Below, in pieces: positions 10,240 to 20,470 of a stretch of DNA of 64,000 nt; position 1 is the stretch's first letter, and the number at the start of each line of letters is the position of its first letter. This DNA is from Lactuca virosa (taxonomy: Eukaryota; Streptophyta; Magnoliopsida; Asterales; Asteraceae). The translations under genes were made by a program, and so were the position numbers. The stretch spans positions 243,311,115 to 243,375,114 of the forward strand of contig CAKMRJ010005523.1 in assembly GCA_928212115.1 (NCBI GenBank). The letters are read 5' to 3'. The notes beneath the pieces are model-generated. The model was not told the origin of the DNA. It worked only from the letters and a program-made list of their open reading frames with translations, and made no database searches.

Positions 10240-10720
10240 GTATGAGATGGGACCGTTGTGTCTAGACTAGAATAGAATGTCGAGACATTAGATTTGAGAA
10301 TAAATGAATGAAGAGTAAGCAGAGTATGAGACAGGCATGCTAAGAGTAAGAGATGTGTGAAGCAGAGTAAGAACACTAGAAGAGCATGCATAGAGTATAA
10401 GAAGAACAGACAGAGTATGATATAAGATAAGAGTAAGGGACAAGAAAAGAGAAGTAAAAAGAAGAGTATGAGAGAGAGATAAAGAAAGAGAAGATAGAGT
10501 ATGTATAGAGTATGAAAAGAGCCTAAGAATAGGCTAAGAAAGAGTATGCGCAGAGTAAGAGATGAGCCTAGGAAGAGGCTAAGAAAGAGTATGAGATGAG
10601 AAGAAAAGAATAGAGTAGAAGAGTAGCAGATAAAGTATGAAATAGATGAGACGAGATAGAGCAAGAGTAGAAAGTAAAGATAAGAAAAAGAGCAGAATAG
10701 ATAGATGAATGAGAAAGAAT
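10240..10720 (+). other. Purine-rich (GA-rich) strand-asymmetric block
   Basis: Nearly 500 bp where the plus strand is mostly A and G, built from AGAGTATGAGA-like variants. It gives spurious Leu/Ser/Phe-rich frames on the minus strand. Confidence 0.75.
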
Positions 10721-11095
10721 AATAGTGTATGCTATTAGAGGAAGAGATTAGATTGTAGAGTGTGTAAAGATTGAAAGATAAACAAGATGAGTTAGATTAA
10801 CATGAAAACGCATTAGAATATAACTCACTAGATATGTGGTCTGATGTAGTAGATATTTTCATGTTTTACAAGTTCAAGTAGCAGTTGTGGTACGTGAGAA
10901 GACAGGAGAACAATGACCTAGAATAGAAGAATAAATTTTATTTCCTTGTTTTAATTTGTATGTAAGATTTATCGTAAACCCGTGACTAACCCTGTGATGT
11001 AAAGTGTTTTAATTTTTATAGAATTCCGCATTTGTATAGAAAACTTTGATATATCCTCATAGATGTATGTGTAGAAAATTTGGGTCGTTACATTC

Positions 11096-11621
11096 TTAAT
11101 GAAAGTTATGAATCAGATAAGCATTTGGCACCCAACTGTATATATCGGTAGCATGCACATCATAGTTCATATCGCCAATCTTTACCCATACCCTTTCGGA
11201 TATCAAAAACATATTAGTCATTTTAATACACACTCTCTCCATAGATATATTCTTCTCTTGATGTTTATCAATGAATGTCACATCTCTCAATTCACTTGCA
11301 ACCTTCTTAAATTCTCTTGATGTCCAAGAACAAAGAGGTAAGAATTCAATCTCTATTCTCCACCCACATCGTTTGTTCATCAATTCTAAAGTCCTTTGAT
11401 AATGTTTTCAACTCTTGAAAAATCATTTCATCCTCGTTATTTTGTTTGAGTTTAATACAAGCATTTCTAGCCTTGAGTTCTAACCATACACATAAACCAG
11501 CAACATAGTTAATCTCTAGCTTAGGAAATCCTTCAATCATGCAAACTTTATAGAGGTTAGGAATCAAGTTCACATAGCTTTTCTTACCAAGCACAACACA
11601 TGAGATATATGATACATTCAA
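11096..11621 (-). pseudogene. LINE (L1-type) ORF1 fragment, DUF4283-like
   Basis: Two overlapping minus-strand frames make one broken protein. The first (11346-11621) ends with FRIDEQTMWVE. The second (11096-11383) goes on with IEIEFLPLCSWTSREFKKVA, then FIDKHQEKNISMERVCI and VWVKIGDMNYDVH. This order (WIE-I-GLPL-W, then an aromatic/acidic strand, then S-GRVCI, then V-V-G-YDVHV) is that of the DUF4283 domain of plant non-LTR retrotransposon ORF1. A frameshift and stops make it a relic. No RT is found nearby. Confidence 0.55.
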
Positions 11622-11682
11622 CGACTCAATTGCACCTTCTCAACTGTATATACATTCAACGAGTCAATTGCACCTTTCAAAA
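11608..11682. repeat. Short tandem duplication, about 41 bp
   Basis: ATACATTCAACGA(C/G)TCAATTGCACCTT occurs near 11609 and again near 11650. Confidence 0.7.
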
Positions 11683-11699
11683 GGGGAACGAGAATAAGA

Positions 11700-13216
11700 A
11701 GTTCTTTGTATCGACTTTGAAGGGAGATAAGATGCCACATGAGAAGGGGAAGGGGATAGAAAAACAATCGGTCCATTTGTAAAACATTTGAGATTGTTGT
11801 CGAAGATCTTATTAAAGTAAAATAGTTGTTTAACATTTTTTATATTCCTAATTTACATGGCATTTCTTGATTTTGTTCTTTAAGATAGGTGTGATCATAA
11901 TAGTTTTTTTTATCAGTTTACAACCCATTAAAAAGATCCAAGTGCATTAATGCATTACATCCATTAAATGTAGGATGTTTTAAGTGGGAGAAGTATCTCA
12001 TCTCTTTTATTACCGGTGTGTGATCTTTGTATTCAAAACACTAGTCATGTGTTCTTGTTCTATGAGATGGCTACTTAGATATGGTTGTAGATTGAAAAAT
12101 GGCTAGACATCCCATCTCCTCTCTTGATTAGCATTATTGAGCTTATGACATGGGTTATCTCCTCTCTTGATTAGTATTATTGAGCTTATGACATGGGTGA
12201 ATACGTTTAACTTGATTGCTACGAAGATGAAAGTCCTTGAGGTGATCATATTGACTACTATTTGGATTGCTTTTGGAATTACACAACAATATGGTCTTTC
12301 AGTGGTCCAAAATAAATAGAAGTAGTATTCTTGAAAAGATCATCATTCATTCTTTTGTGTTGGTTTTCTAATAGGAATACTAAAAGTAGTATTAATTGCA
12401 CCTTATGATTACAAAACCAATTGATTCGTAATATATTGTAAATCTATTTTCTATCTAAGTACATGTTAGTTGTTTTTGAATAAAAATTCAGCCATTAAAA
12501 AAAATATTTTATAGAATGGATTACCGAAGAATTATCAAATAACGACGATGGACTGCCCAAATTCCAAGAATCATCAAATAACAACACATAGAATGTGTGT
12601 ACCTAAGTTACAAAATTAATATGGATGTAAGACCATATGCAAAGTGATAAATGAAGACATAAAAAAATATATTGAAATTATATTAATTCGTAAGAAGTTA
12701 AAACAAAAGTATCCAAAACAGGTCGACTATATCTAACATATACCTTTAGACAGCCTTTTATGTATTAACTCAATATCTCAAAATTTAATAATGACAATTA
12801 TACCCGTTAAAACTTGTATGTGTACAAACGCATATAAAAAAATGCAATTTCATTGAAAGATTATACAAGGGACGTTTTCTTCTCAAAAATTAGGAAAATC
12901 AAAACTGAAACAATTAGTTGTATATAATTCACGAATCAATTAGATCAATGACACTGCTTAAATTCATGATCTTTCAATTTACCTTGATAAGCATAGTCAA
13001 GGCTTTCATTCTTACTACTCTACGCAACATTTGGAATTTTCAAAATAATCTTTTATTTGAAAACGAAAATCAGAGGAAAATATAGTTTTATGATAACATT
13101 TTCTTCCAATCGTTTTTCTGTATTGGTTACGGAGCAAAAAATATATAATAAATTAGATTGGTTAGTTGTATAACCTAGATTAGCTATTTCTTCTTTGTAA
13201 GTATTTGTTTTCTATG
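11700..13216. other. AT-rich non-coding DNA
   Basis: No reading frame with a recognisable domain, no LTR ends and no RNA gene. The one clear structure is a 43-bp tandem duplication at 12114-12199, ATCTCCTCTCTTGATTAG plus 25 bp, in two nearly identical copies. Confidence 0.7.
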
Positions 13217-13224
13217 TAGCTTCT

Positions 13225-13843
13225 ACGGGTGTTCGTTTGGATGGATCGATTTGATCCGATCCAATCAAGTGGATCCAAATTGATTTCGGTTTTCAAAACA
13301 TGGATCTGAATAGTCCAAACTAAATTCAAATCTGATCCGATCCGATCCAATTACAATTCGGTTGGATCGATTTTTATAATTCGGTTTTCAAAAACGAAAC
13401 ATTTTAAAACGACATATAATTATAATATTACCCAATTTTACACAAGAAGTGAAAACAAATTATTTAGTTGTGATTTGAAATTTATAAACAACTACTAAGA
13501 AGGTATATTATAGTTAAATATTTTATAGATATAAAACTTTTGAGAGAAAATGCATATTAATGTTTTTTATTGGGTGAAACGTTTTGAACCTGTTTTAAAG
13601 GATAAATTACAAAATTAATAAATAACTATAGATATATATTAAAAATAAATAAATAATATATGTTTATTCGGTATTTTTGGACTATTCGGTTCTTATTTAT
13701 AAACCAAAATCAATCCGAAATTCAAAATAATGATTCGGTTTTATTGAAAATCAATCCAAATATCCAAATATCCGAACCAGATAGTCCAATCCAAATTGTC
13801 CAATTGGACAATTCGGTTTTATCCAAATAGTAAACAGTCCTAG
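13225..13843. mobile_element. hAT-type MITE with 8-bp target duplication
   Basis: TAGCTTCT is duplicated exactly at 13217-13224 and 13844-13851, and 8 bp is the hAT superfamily size. The element opens ACGGGTGTTCG and its far end, reversed, reads CTAGGACTGTT; both resemble the TAGGGGTGTTCG ends of plant hAT MITEs. Sub-terminal regions are rich in GGTTTT/GGATTTGG-type repeats. It is 619 bp with no coding capacity, so it would need a transposase in trans. Confidence 0.75.
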
Positions 13844-13865
13844 TAGCTTCTTCCTAACTTACTAA

Positions 13866-14771
13866 GGTGTTGTTTGTTTTTTCTGAGACAAAATGTCTGC
13901 AGTCTGCGGACCACATCTGTAGACCTATGCAGTAGAAGAGCTGGACCAAACGTCTGCAGTCTGAAAAAAGAAAACTGTTTATTTTTTTAACATATGCAGG
14001 CTACTAAAATAAACTGAAATCTATATAAACTGATTTTTTAAACTTCAAAGTGATTTTTAATATTTTTATGACTTTGTTATAAATAATTAACGAATCTAGA
14101 TCAACTTTTATGTATTATTATATAAAAAACAAAAATAAAAATGGTATGAATTAACGTATATATTTGATAAAAACCAACAACTTTGGTTGCAAAGTTATAA
14201 CTAAACATTATAATTAGTGATCAAAGAATTTGATACATAAATGGATGGAAATAAACTTCGATTTTTTCAATTAAATCCATTAAAAACGTACCATCAATAT
14301 TTTCTCGAGAAATTAATGATACTGTATTAAATAATGTTTTACAAAATTTGGCAAAAAAATATAAGAATATATTATGATTTTTTTTCATATTTATATAAAC
14401 AACTTCAACGACTATTATTGTAATAAATCTTTATTTATAATTTGTCAAAAATATCATGTTTGTATCGTCGAACGTTTTTTTTTTAAGTTTTGTAATTTTT
14501 TTTTTTCAAATTGTTTATCATTAATAAAGTTGGAAAAAATATAAATTAAAAAAAACTTAAAAAAAATTAAGATATATATGTTTTTTTAGGCTAGAAGATG
14601 TCTGAATAAGACTTTAGTCCACATCTACGCCAAGAAGAGGACGCACATACATTTTTAGGTCTGCAGTCTTCAGAAAAACAAACAGTCTGCGAAAGCTAAT
14701 GTCTGCGCGTGGTCTGCGTGGCGCAGACAGAAGAGGTCACACAGATCTGCAGAAAAAAAACAAACACTACC
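13866..14771. mobile_element. PIF/Harbinger-type non-autonomous element
   Basis: Ends are GGTGTTGTTTGTTTTTTCTG and, reversed from the right, GGTAGTGTTTGTTTTTTTTC, flanked by the 3-bp duplication TAA (13863-13865 and 14772-14774). GG-start terminal repeats with a TWA duplication typify PIF/Harbinger. Sub-terminal GTCTGCAGTCTGCG-like motifs recur at both ends and could bind transposase. The 906 bp hold no frame of note. It lies 14 bp from the hAT-type duplication. Confidence 0.7.
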
Positions 14772-14774
14772 TAA

Positions 14775-15383
14775 TATATTCGGAAAAAAAACACACAATC
14801 AAAGCTTGTCGATCAGTCTACCCACTTTGACAAAGTCAAACTTAAGGTTCTAATGATCAACAAAGTCAATGTCTTAGCATGTGCACTTGATGTAAAATGT
14901 CATTAACAAATTGAACATAGTGCATTAATCATGGACATAACAACTTAATCCAAAGACAAAGATCAATTTGATTGTGTTTGACTTTAATTAATTGTTATTT
15001 TTTCCCCTTTTAAGTTAAATGTATACAAATATTTTAATATTTGATTGCATAAATATATTTAACATTTTTTTGAAAAAAAAGGGGTTTAAAATTGTATACA
15101 TAAATGAGAACTACAAAATGCATAAAATTAATCTTCACATTTATATTAATGCATATATGTTATTTTAAGTGAGTAATGTTAAAATGGATTTGCATATTTT
15201 TGTGACCTTTGGGGTTATAAAGATGATTTGTATTTTGGTTTTTAATTGATTGACGTTAATCGGAATTATACATGTTTTGAGAGATCTTTAAATTACACTA
15301 AAATCAAGATTCTTTAATTTATATTTGTGTTTTTTGTTTGTATATTTTAAAATTGTATTTATTCATGAGTCATGACAATACAT
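14775..15383. other. AT-rich non-coding DNA
   Basis: I see no gene, no repeat ends and no RNA structure here. Confidence 0.7.
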
Positions 15384-15580
15384 TTTTTTTTTTGAACAAC
15401 AAAGATTTTATTAATAAAAACCAACGGAAAGCTAGAAAACAAAGTACATCGACTAACCAAGAAGAAAACAAAATAAGCTAAAGAACTAAGTCATTACTAT
15501 ACATGCTGCTGGATCTTTCTTTAATCGCCAAATTTGTATTGGGATTTGCTCCATGCTCTTGTCTTTGTCTACAATGATAT
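15384..15580 (-). mobile_element. 3' end of a poly(A)-tailed retroelement, probably LINE
   Basis: On the minus strand the sequence ends in TTATTAATAAAATC, a short spacer and a run of A (T-run on plus at 15384-15394). That is a polyadenylation-signal-like motif plus tail, as left by target-primed insertion. The body upstream is non-coding. Only the last 150-200 bp are discernible, and a processed transcript is the alternative. Confidence 0.45.
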
Positions 15581-16029
15581 TTTTCATCGATCTTAATTTA
15601 ATATCTTTAATATTCGTTTGACAAACTAATGTAATATTTTAATTTGTAAAAGTAGTCCATAATTTATTTATTTTTTACTTTTTCTAAATTTATTTTACCA
15701 AAACTAATCCCTATTCTAATAAATGAATAATTTTAATCTTCTTTTGCCAAGTGTCACTCTAATACATCTCCTTATTGATATTATGTTATGTGTCATGTAG
15801 ATATATTAGATAATTCATTTCAAAATTCAAATTTACATTTTCTAATTATATGTTAAATGTGAAGTTATAATAACTTTAAAATTTTGATATATCTCTTAAT
15901 TAATAATTTATTTAAAATTACTTATTTAAAATAATTAATTAATAATTATAAATTTTTATTATAAAAGTTTAATTAATTTTATAACCGTGGTTCCCACGGG
16001 TTATAAACTAGTAAAAGAATATATGGATA
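15581..16029. other. AT-rich non-coding DNA
   Basis: No gene, RNA or repeat ends recognised. Confidence 0.7.
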
Positions 16030-16235
16030 TATACACTAAAGTCCCAATATTTTCAACGATTTTGACAAGAAAGTCATAAACTTTATATTTTTTTTACAGT
16101 AAAGTCCTAACTCCTGACAGTTTTTGACACGCTTATCATTTTTTGTCGATTAGCCTGTAATTAAGACTTTACTGTCAAAAAAAAAATTATGACTTTCTTG
16201 TCAAATCATTGAAAATATTGGGACATTAGTGTATA
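16030..16235. mobile_element. Long-hairpin MITE, about 206 bp
   Basis: The left arm (16030-16113) contains TATACACTAAAGTCCCAATA, GACAAGAAAGTCATAA and ACAGTAAAGTC. The right arm (about 16164-16235), reversed, repeats these in the same order: TATACACTAATGTCCCAATA, GACAAGAAAGTCATAA, ACAGTAAAGTC. Only about 50 bp separate the arms, so the RNA or single strand would fold into one long hairpin. No duplication larger than TA/AT is evident. Confidence 0.8.
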
Positions 16236-16790
16236 GTTTTGGTTTCCCTAGAAACAAATAATTTTATCAGCCTCATGAGACCCAATTTTGTAGCCAAGAA
16301 CTTTTAATTTTGATTTCCGTCGTAGCGCTGCTACTTTTCTTACTATCATCATCTTTATCCTGCTACAATCACGATCAGGGAAAACATATGCAAAAGAGAG
16401 AGCGAGAGGTAGTAAGAAGACTTGTAAATCCTTCTTATTGGTTCATCGTCAATTCTTGAACTGAAAAGAGGGGGCAGATTGTACAAACACAAACAGCACG
16501 CGCATAGTCAAAAGGGTGTGAATGTGGAGAAGGGGTAAGAAGGGCGGTTTCGTCTTTTCTAGTTTCTTAGTTCTCCATTTTAAGACTGCAAAAAGTCAAC
16601 ACAACTCTGGCTCTTTCTTTCTTTTTTGATTATCTCCATTTTTTTCAATGTCGATTTGTTGAAATTACAAAAAACAATTTAACAAGAAGCAAACGTTAAG
16701 GATTTCAATAGGATCTACCTGACCAGAGCAGATTCCATTAACTCTTATGCTTAAAGACTATCATATCATCAAATTTCTACAAAAAAAAAA
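16236..16790. other. Non-coding spacer
   Basis: Mixed-composition DNA with no supported frame. A stretch near 16320-16560 is less AT-rich than its surroundings, but no start, splice or protein signature was seen. Confidence 0.6.
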
Positions 16791-16795
16791 GGATA

Positions 16796-16842
16796 TATAC
16801 ACTAAAGTCCCAATATATTCAACTATTTGACAAGAAAGTACT
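16796..16842. mobile_element. Second copy of the hairpin MITE, one arm, cut by element A
   Basis: TATACACTAAAGTCCCAATA followed by GACAAGAAAGT repeats the left arm of 16030-16235. It stops where the LTR of element A begins (16843). The other arm is nowhere in the window, consistent with loss of the far side of A. Confidence 0.75.
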
Positions 16843-16916
16843 TGTAACATTCGAGATTTGGTATGTTTCCCTTTTAACCCCTTAATGCAAAATTTCTATC
16901 TTTTTGGTCCCTAGCT

Positions 16917-17067
16917 AGTGCGCGGGGCGTACTCTATGATTACAATTAGCGTACTAGCTCGTTTTAGGAACGCAGGTTCACCCAAGTACGTTGGGCGTAC
17001 GTGGGAGTACGTTGGGCATACGTTAAACAGTGGCAAACCCTAATTTTTAGGGTTTGTCCCTTTTTAA
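16917..17067 (+). promoter_or_regulatory. Element A LTR promoter region
   Basis: GTACGTTGGGCGTACGT and AGTACGTTGGGCATACGT, imperfect palindromes with GTAC/CGTAC ends, sit just upstream of an AAACCCTAA/TTAGGGTTT palindrome and a TTTTTAAG box. Confidence 0.55.
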
Positions 17068-18262
17068 GCAACTTATGTTGCCTTGGTTGTATCCTTTGGT
17101 CAGCCTCCACTCCCCAACACCCGAAGGTCGAAACCCTAGCCTCCCATAGTGTGCTTTTGAGCTTTGGAAGTAACCATATGTTGTTTTGTGTGAATTGAAG
17201 AAGGTGGTGCTTGGTAACCAAGCTTTGGATGGACTTGAGGTTGTAGATCCAGAATATTCATCAAGTTTGCTAGCTCCATAAGGTATAAAGTTCTTATCTT
17301 GGAACCTCTTTGTGTTAAATTGAGATTAGGGCTGGTTTTTTTGAGCCTTTTTATGGTCTTTTGGGTTCTCTTTGGGAGTTTGAGTCCCTCTATGAGCTAG
17401 GACGATAGATCTTAACCCCTATGATGTTCCTTGTGTAAAAAGGTCCCATCTTGATGAATCATATTGGTCCATGCATGAGTTAGAGCCCTTATTATGGATC
17501 TTAATGGTCAAAATCGAGTTGTAGGGTCCCATTAGGACATGCAATATGATAAAGTTGCCAACTTTATGCATTAAGGCCTTGAAATGAAGTAGATCTGAGG
17601 TTTTGACGTAAGAACTTAAGTGGTTAAGACAAAGTTGGCCAAAAGGGACTCCTTAGTATGATGCGCGTACTGGGTCAGCCACCCGCTTTCGAGTCAACGC
17701 TCGTACGCCGCGCATACGAGGAGTACGCCGAGCATACTCAGTGCAGTGGGCTTTTGTCGTTTGGGCTTTTGGACTCGGGATTATTTTGGGCTTTTTGGGT
17801 TTGAGCCTTGTTGGGATATTGGACTTCTGACTTTGGGTCATGGATAGACTAAGGGATTTCTTGGGGTTAGATCCATGATAATTTTGGGCCCAATTAGGAA
17901 GTTGGTCCATAATGGGCCTTGGGATGTCATTAAGGAATTTGGGCCTTTTGAGTAACGGGTTGGGCCTTGGTTTTGGGCCAAGTAAGAAAAGGGTAAAATG
18001 GTCTTTTACCCTGGATGTTGGACAAGTAATTTAGATTCTTGATTTTGGGATAAGATCCAATCATTAATTGGATATTATTTGATGATGATAGCTCGAGGAT
18101 TTTTCGGACCAATAGGTTTATTATGTGTAGGATGCTAGTTGTATGCGTGACTCTTGCATGTGTTATGTGTTTATATGTTTACCGGGTGGGGCCTGATGAT
18201 TATATTGTATGCTATTTATCTTTTTTATTTTTATGTATGTGTTTATATGTTTGTATGTATAC

Positions 18263-18356
18263 CAGGCGGAGTCCGATGCTAGGCGGGGCCTGATGACTGA
18301 CAAATATGTTCTGAGCGGGGCTCGATGGCGGACGGGGCCCGATGACGGGCGGGGCC
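18263..18356 (+). repeat. GC-rich minisatellite in element A LTR
   Basis: Five diverged units of about 15-20 bp based on GGCGGGGCCCGATGA. Other families carry a different GC-rich array at the matching place. Confidence 0.75.
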
Positions 18357-18641
18357 CATTATATCTTTGATATGTATGGTATGTGGTGTTTTGGGGAACA
18401 CACTAAGCTTTGTTCTTATGCTTTTCAGTTTATGTTTTAGGTACTTCTGGTTCAAAGGGAAGAGCCCACGATGATTGTAGTGCACACACCACATTGTTCC
18501 GCATTTTATATCATTCTAATGTACTTGGATGTTTATTGATACACTTTGATTCACCATGTTTTCTATGATGTTGTTTTGGATAATGGTTTTATTAATTTAA
18601 AAATTGAAATTTTTAGTCTTAATCTTTGGTACGTTACAAGT

Positions 18642-18654
18642 TGGTATCATAGCC
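18642..18654 (+). other. Element A primer binding site (tRNA-Met)
   Basis: TGGTATCATAGCC, 3 bp after the LTR end, matches the initiator-tRNA complement TGGTATCAGAGCC except for one base. Confidence 0.85.
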
Positions 18655-19741
18655 TTAGTTTGAGGGATTCAGGCACACTCTCGGGTGTGTCTGAACTCAA
18701 ACTGAGGGTTTGGTAGAATTTTCAAAAAGAATATGTTTTACAAAAGGGTTTCTAATAAAAGAAAAGGGATGTGGTGCATGCAATTGACCGAGCTCAAGAA
18801 AGTTTTCCTAAAATACCCATACATGTTTTATTATACGCTTTGATGTGTGAATCTGTGAATCACATGCTAGTTAGGGCTAAGGATTTGCTCATGATTTTCA
18901 TGATAGAATGCTAGGAGATATGCCTTTATATGTCTACTGTATATTCTTGTAGACTTGCATGCTAGTACTGATCAGTCAGTGATAGGATAGCATGTTTAGA
19001 TTATGCTTGTTCTAGTTACTCGATGCTCGAATGCTGCTTGCTTTGTGCTTTTAGGAGTTCCCATTAGCTTCAGCTAACTAGTAAGCGAATATACTAAGTT
19101 ACATATTGTTGAGACTAAATAATTTTAAAAGGTTATGTTTGAACTCTATTGTCCAGCTCTTGTTTGAGTCCAACTATTGTAGTTTGAGACCTTTCATTCA
19201 AAGAATTATCCGGCGGCGGCGATATGTAAGTGTATTTGTGATCTAGTTAGATGATTTTAGGGGGGAGGGGGGTCTTCTGCAGCTGATGGCGGGGAGTAGT
19301 GTGGTGGTTGCCCTAGGAAAATCTAGGAAGAGATTTAGTGTTGGGAGCCTTGTCTTGTTGAGGATTGTATGTATGGATAAGGAGTAACTTTGAGGATTTA
19401 AAGTGATCCTTGAGAAAAGTACGAATAGATGTGGAAGGTAGTATGGGCCCATACTACTAGAAGTAGATGATCCGTACTCGAGTCAAGGAGAGATGTGATG
19501 ATACCGGGAAAACATGTAGAGTATGAGACTCCTCGTTATATATAATTTATGCATGTTCTGATGGTTTGTATGTTCTATTTTCAGTATGATGACTCTTCAA
19601 GGCCGACCGGTTAGTGGTTCTGGTACTGGTCAGGGTTCAGGCTCGGGATCTAGAGCATGACAGTTGGATGATTAGACGCGGGAGTTCATTTTGTCTGAGA
19701 TTACCCGCAACATACTTGAGAAGACTCCTATGATCTTTGGT
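18655..19741 (+). pseudogene. Element A leader and first codons of gag, cut by element B
   Basis: The leader has GGGTGTGTCTG and TCAAACTGAG just after the primer site, shared with element C. Coding starts at 19586 with MMTLQGRPVSGSGTGQGSG, directly after a splice-acceptor-like TTCTATTTTCAG. This fits the low-complexity Gypsy gag start. Two stops follow within 40 codons, and the frame is interrupted at 19741 by B; it resumes at 43350. The TTGGT at 19737-19741 is B's target duplication. Confidence 0.7.
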
Positions 19742-20096
19742 TAAGACATCCCCAAATTCACGGTCATTCTAAAAAAATTATTTATGCTTATTTAAAAATC
19801 AAAGTATCCCTTTTGAAAAGTAGTATTGCGGAATTTGTTCCCAGAAAACATGACAATGATGTTATCAAAGCATTTCTGAAGAAATGTATTTTTATTTAAA
19901 ACATCAGGATGTCATCGTCAACACGGAAACATAAGCATAAACAGACCTTACATTCATTTACACTAATGATTTTACATCTCCTTTAATCTCTCAGTGTAAT
20001 GTATCTTCGCATCGATACATGTGATTCAAATAAACTGAGTGGGTCAGGTTTCGAAACCTGGTGAGTACATAGGGATTTCAATCCCACAATGTTATA

Positions 20097-20098
<2 letters not shown>

Positions 20099-20142
<44 letters not shown>
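20099..20142. repeat. (AT)n microsatellite in element B left LTR
   Basis: An uninterrupted run of AT dinucleotides; the right-LTR counterpart (40897-40934) is shorter. Confidence 0.95.
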
Positions 20143-20148
<6 letters not shown>

Positions 20149-20224
20149 TTTAGAACTTACAATATATAAAATTTCACCTCATATAAGCAATTTTACCCCA
20201 CCCTGTCAATCCTCACAACAACAC

Positions 20225-20470
20225 GATCCATACTCCCAGATCTAAAATTAACAGATTTACCTAATCCATACTCCCAGATCAGGTATGTCTTAATCCATGC
20301 TCTCGGATCAATGATAAAACGATTATGTCCACTCCATACTCTCGAACTAGAGACAAATGACTATGTCTAATCCATGTTCTCGGATTAATGGCAAATAACT
20401 ACGTCTTCCCATACTTTCGGACTAAGGTCGAATGACTATGTCTAATCCATGCTCTCAGATCAATGACAAA
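20225..20470. repeat. Minisatellite CCAT(A/G)CTCTCGGATCAATG, seven units
   Basis: Units begin with CCAT near 20228, 20267, 20297, 20334, 20377, 20408 and 20446. The right LTR (41021-41215) has six, because units 4 and 5 are fused by a deletion. Confidence 0.8.

Larger units (their letters stand above)
8697..11092 (+). mobile_element. LTR-like sequence, right part, split by element H
   Basis: Continues from 2896. It has an AG|GTAATG donor-like site at 8722, long microsatellites, a 23-bp minisatellite (9803-9910) and a purine-rich stretch. It ends in GGGTCGTTACA (11092), an ending shared by the other plus-strand LTRs here. No coding frame has domain support; Leu/Ser-rich minus-strand frames at 10218-10664 are the complement of purine-rich DNA. 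Calling it an LTR rests on this layout and its end. Confidence 0.45.
16843..18638 (+). repeat. Element A (Gypsy) 5' LTR
   Basis: A 1796-bp LTR running TGTAACATTCG...GGTACGTTACA, followed at once by a primer site. Contents in order: GTACG...CGTAC palindrome cluster 1 (16917-17024), an AAACCCTAA-centred palindrome (17035-17055), TATA-like TTTTTAAG (17060-17067), AG|GTATAA (17282), cluster 2 (17659-17735), a GGCGGGGCC(C/T)GATGA minisatellite (18263-18356) and an acceptor-like TTTTAG|GTACTT (18440). No 3' partner is in the window. Confidence 0.85.

Noticed and set aside
10218..10664. 148-codon Leu/Ser/Phe-rich minus-strand frame resembling a membrane protein
   Set aside because: It is produced by purine-rich repeats on the plus strand. 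Composition alone mimics membrane segments.
20225..20470. CRISPR-like array of spaced repeats
   Set aside because: Units and intervals are both repeated and diverged, which is a minisatellite inside a plant LTR; no cas genes occur and the DNA is eukaryotic.
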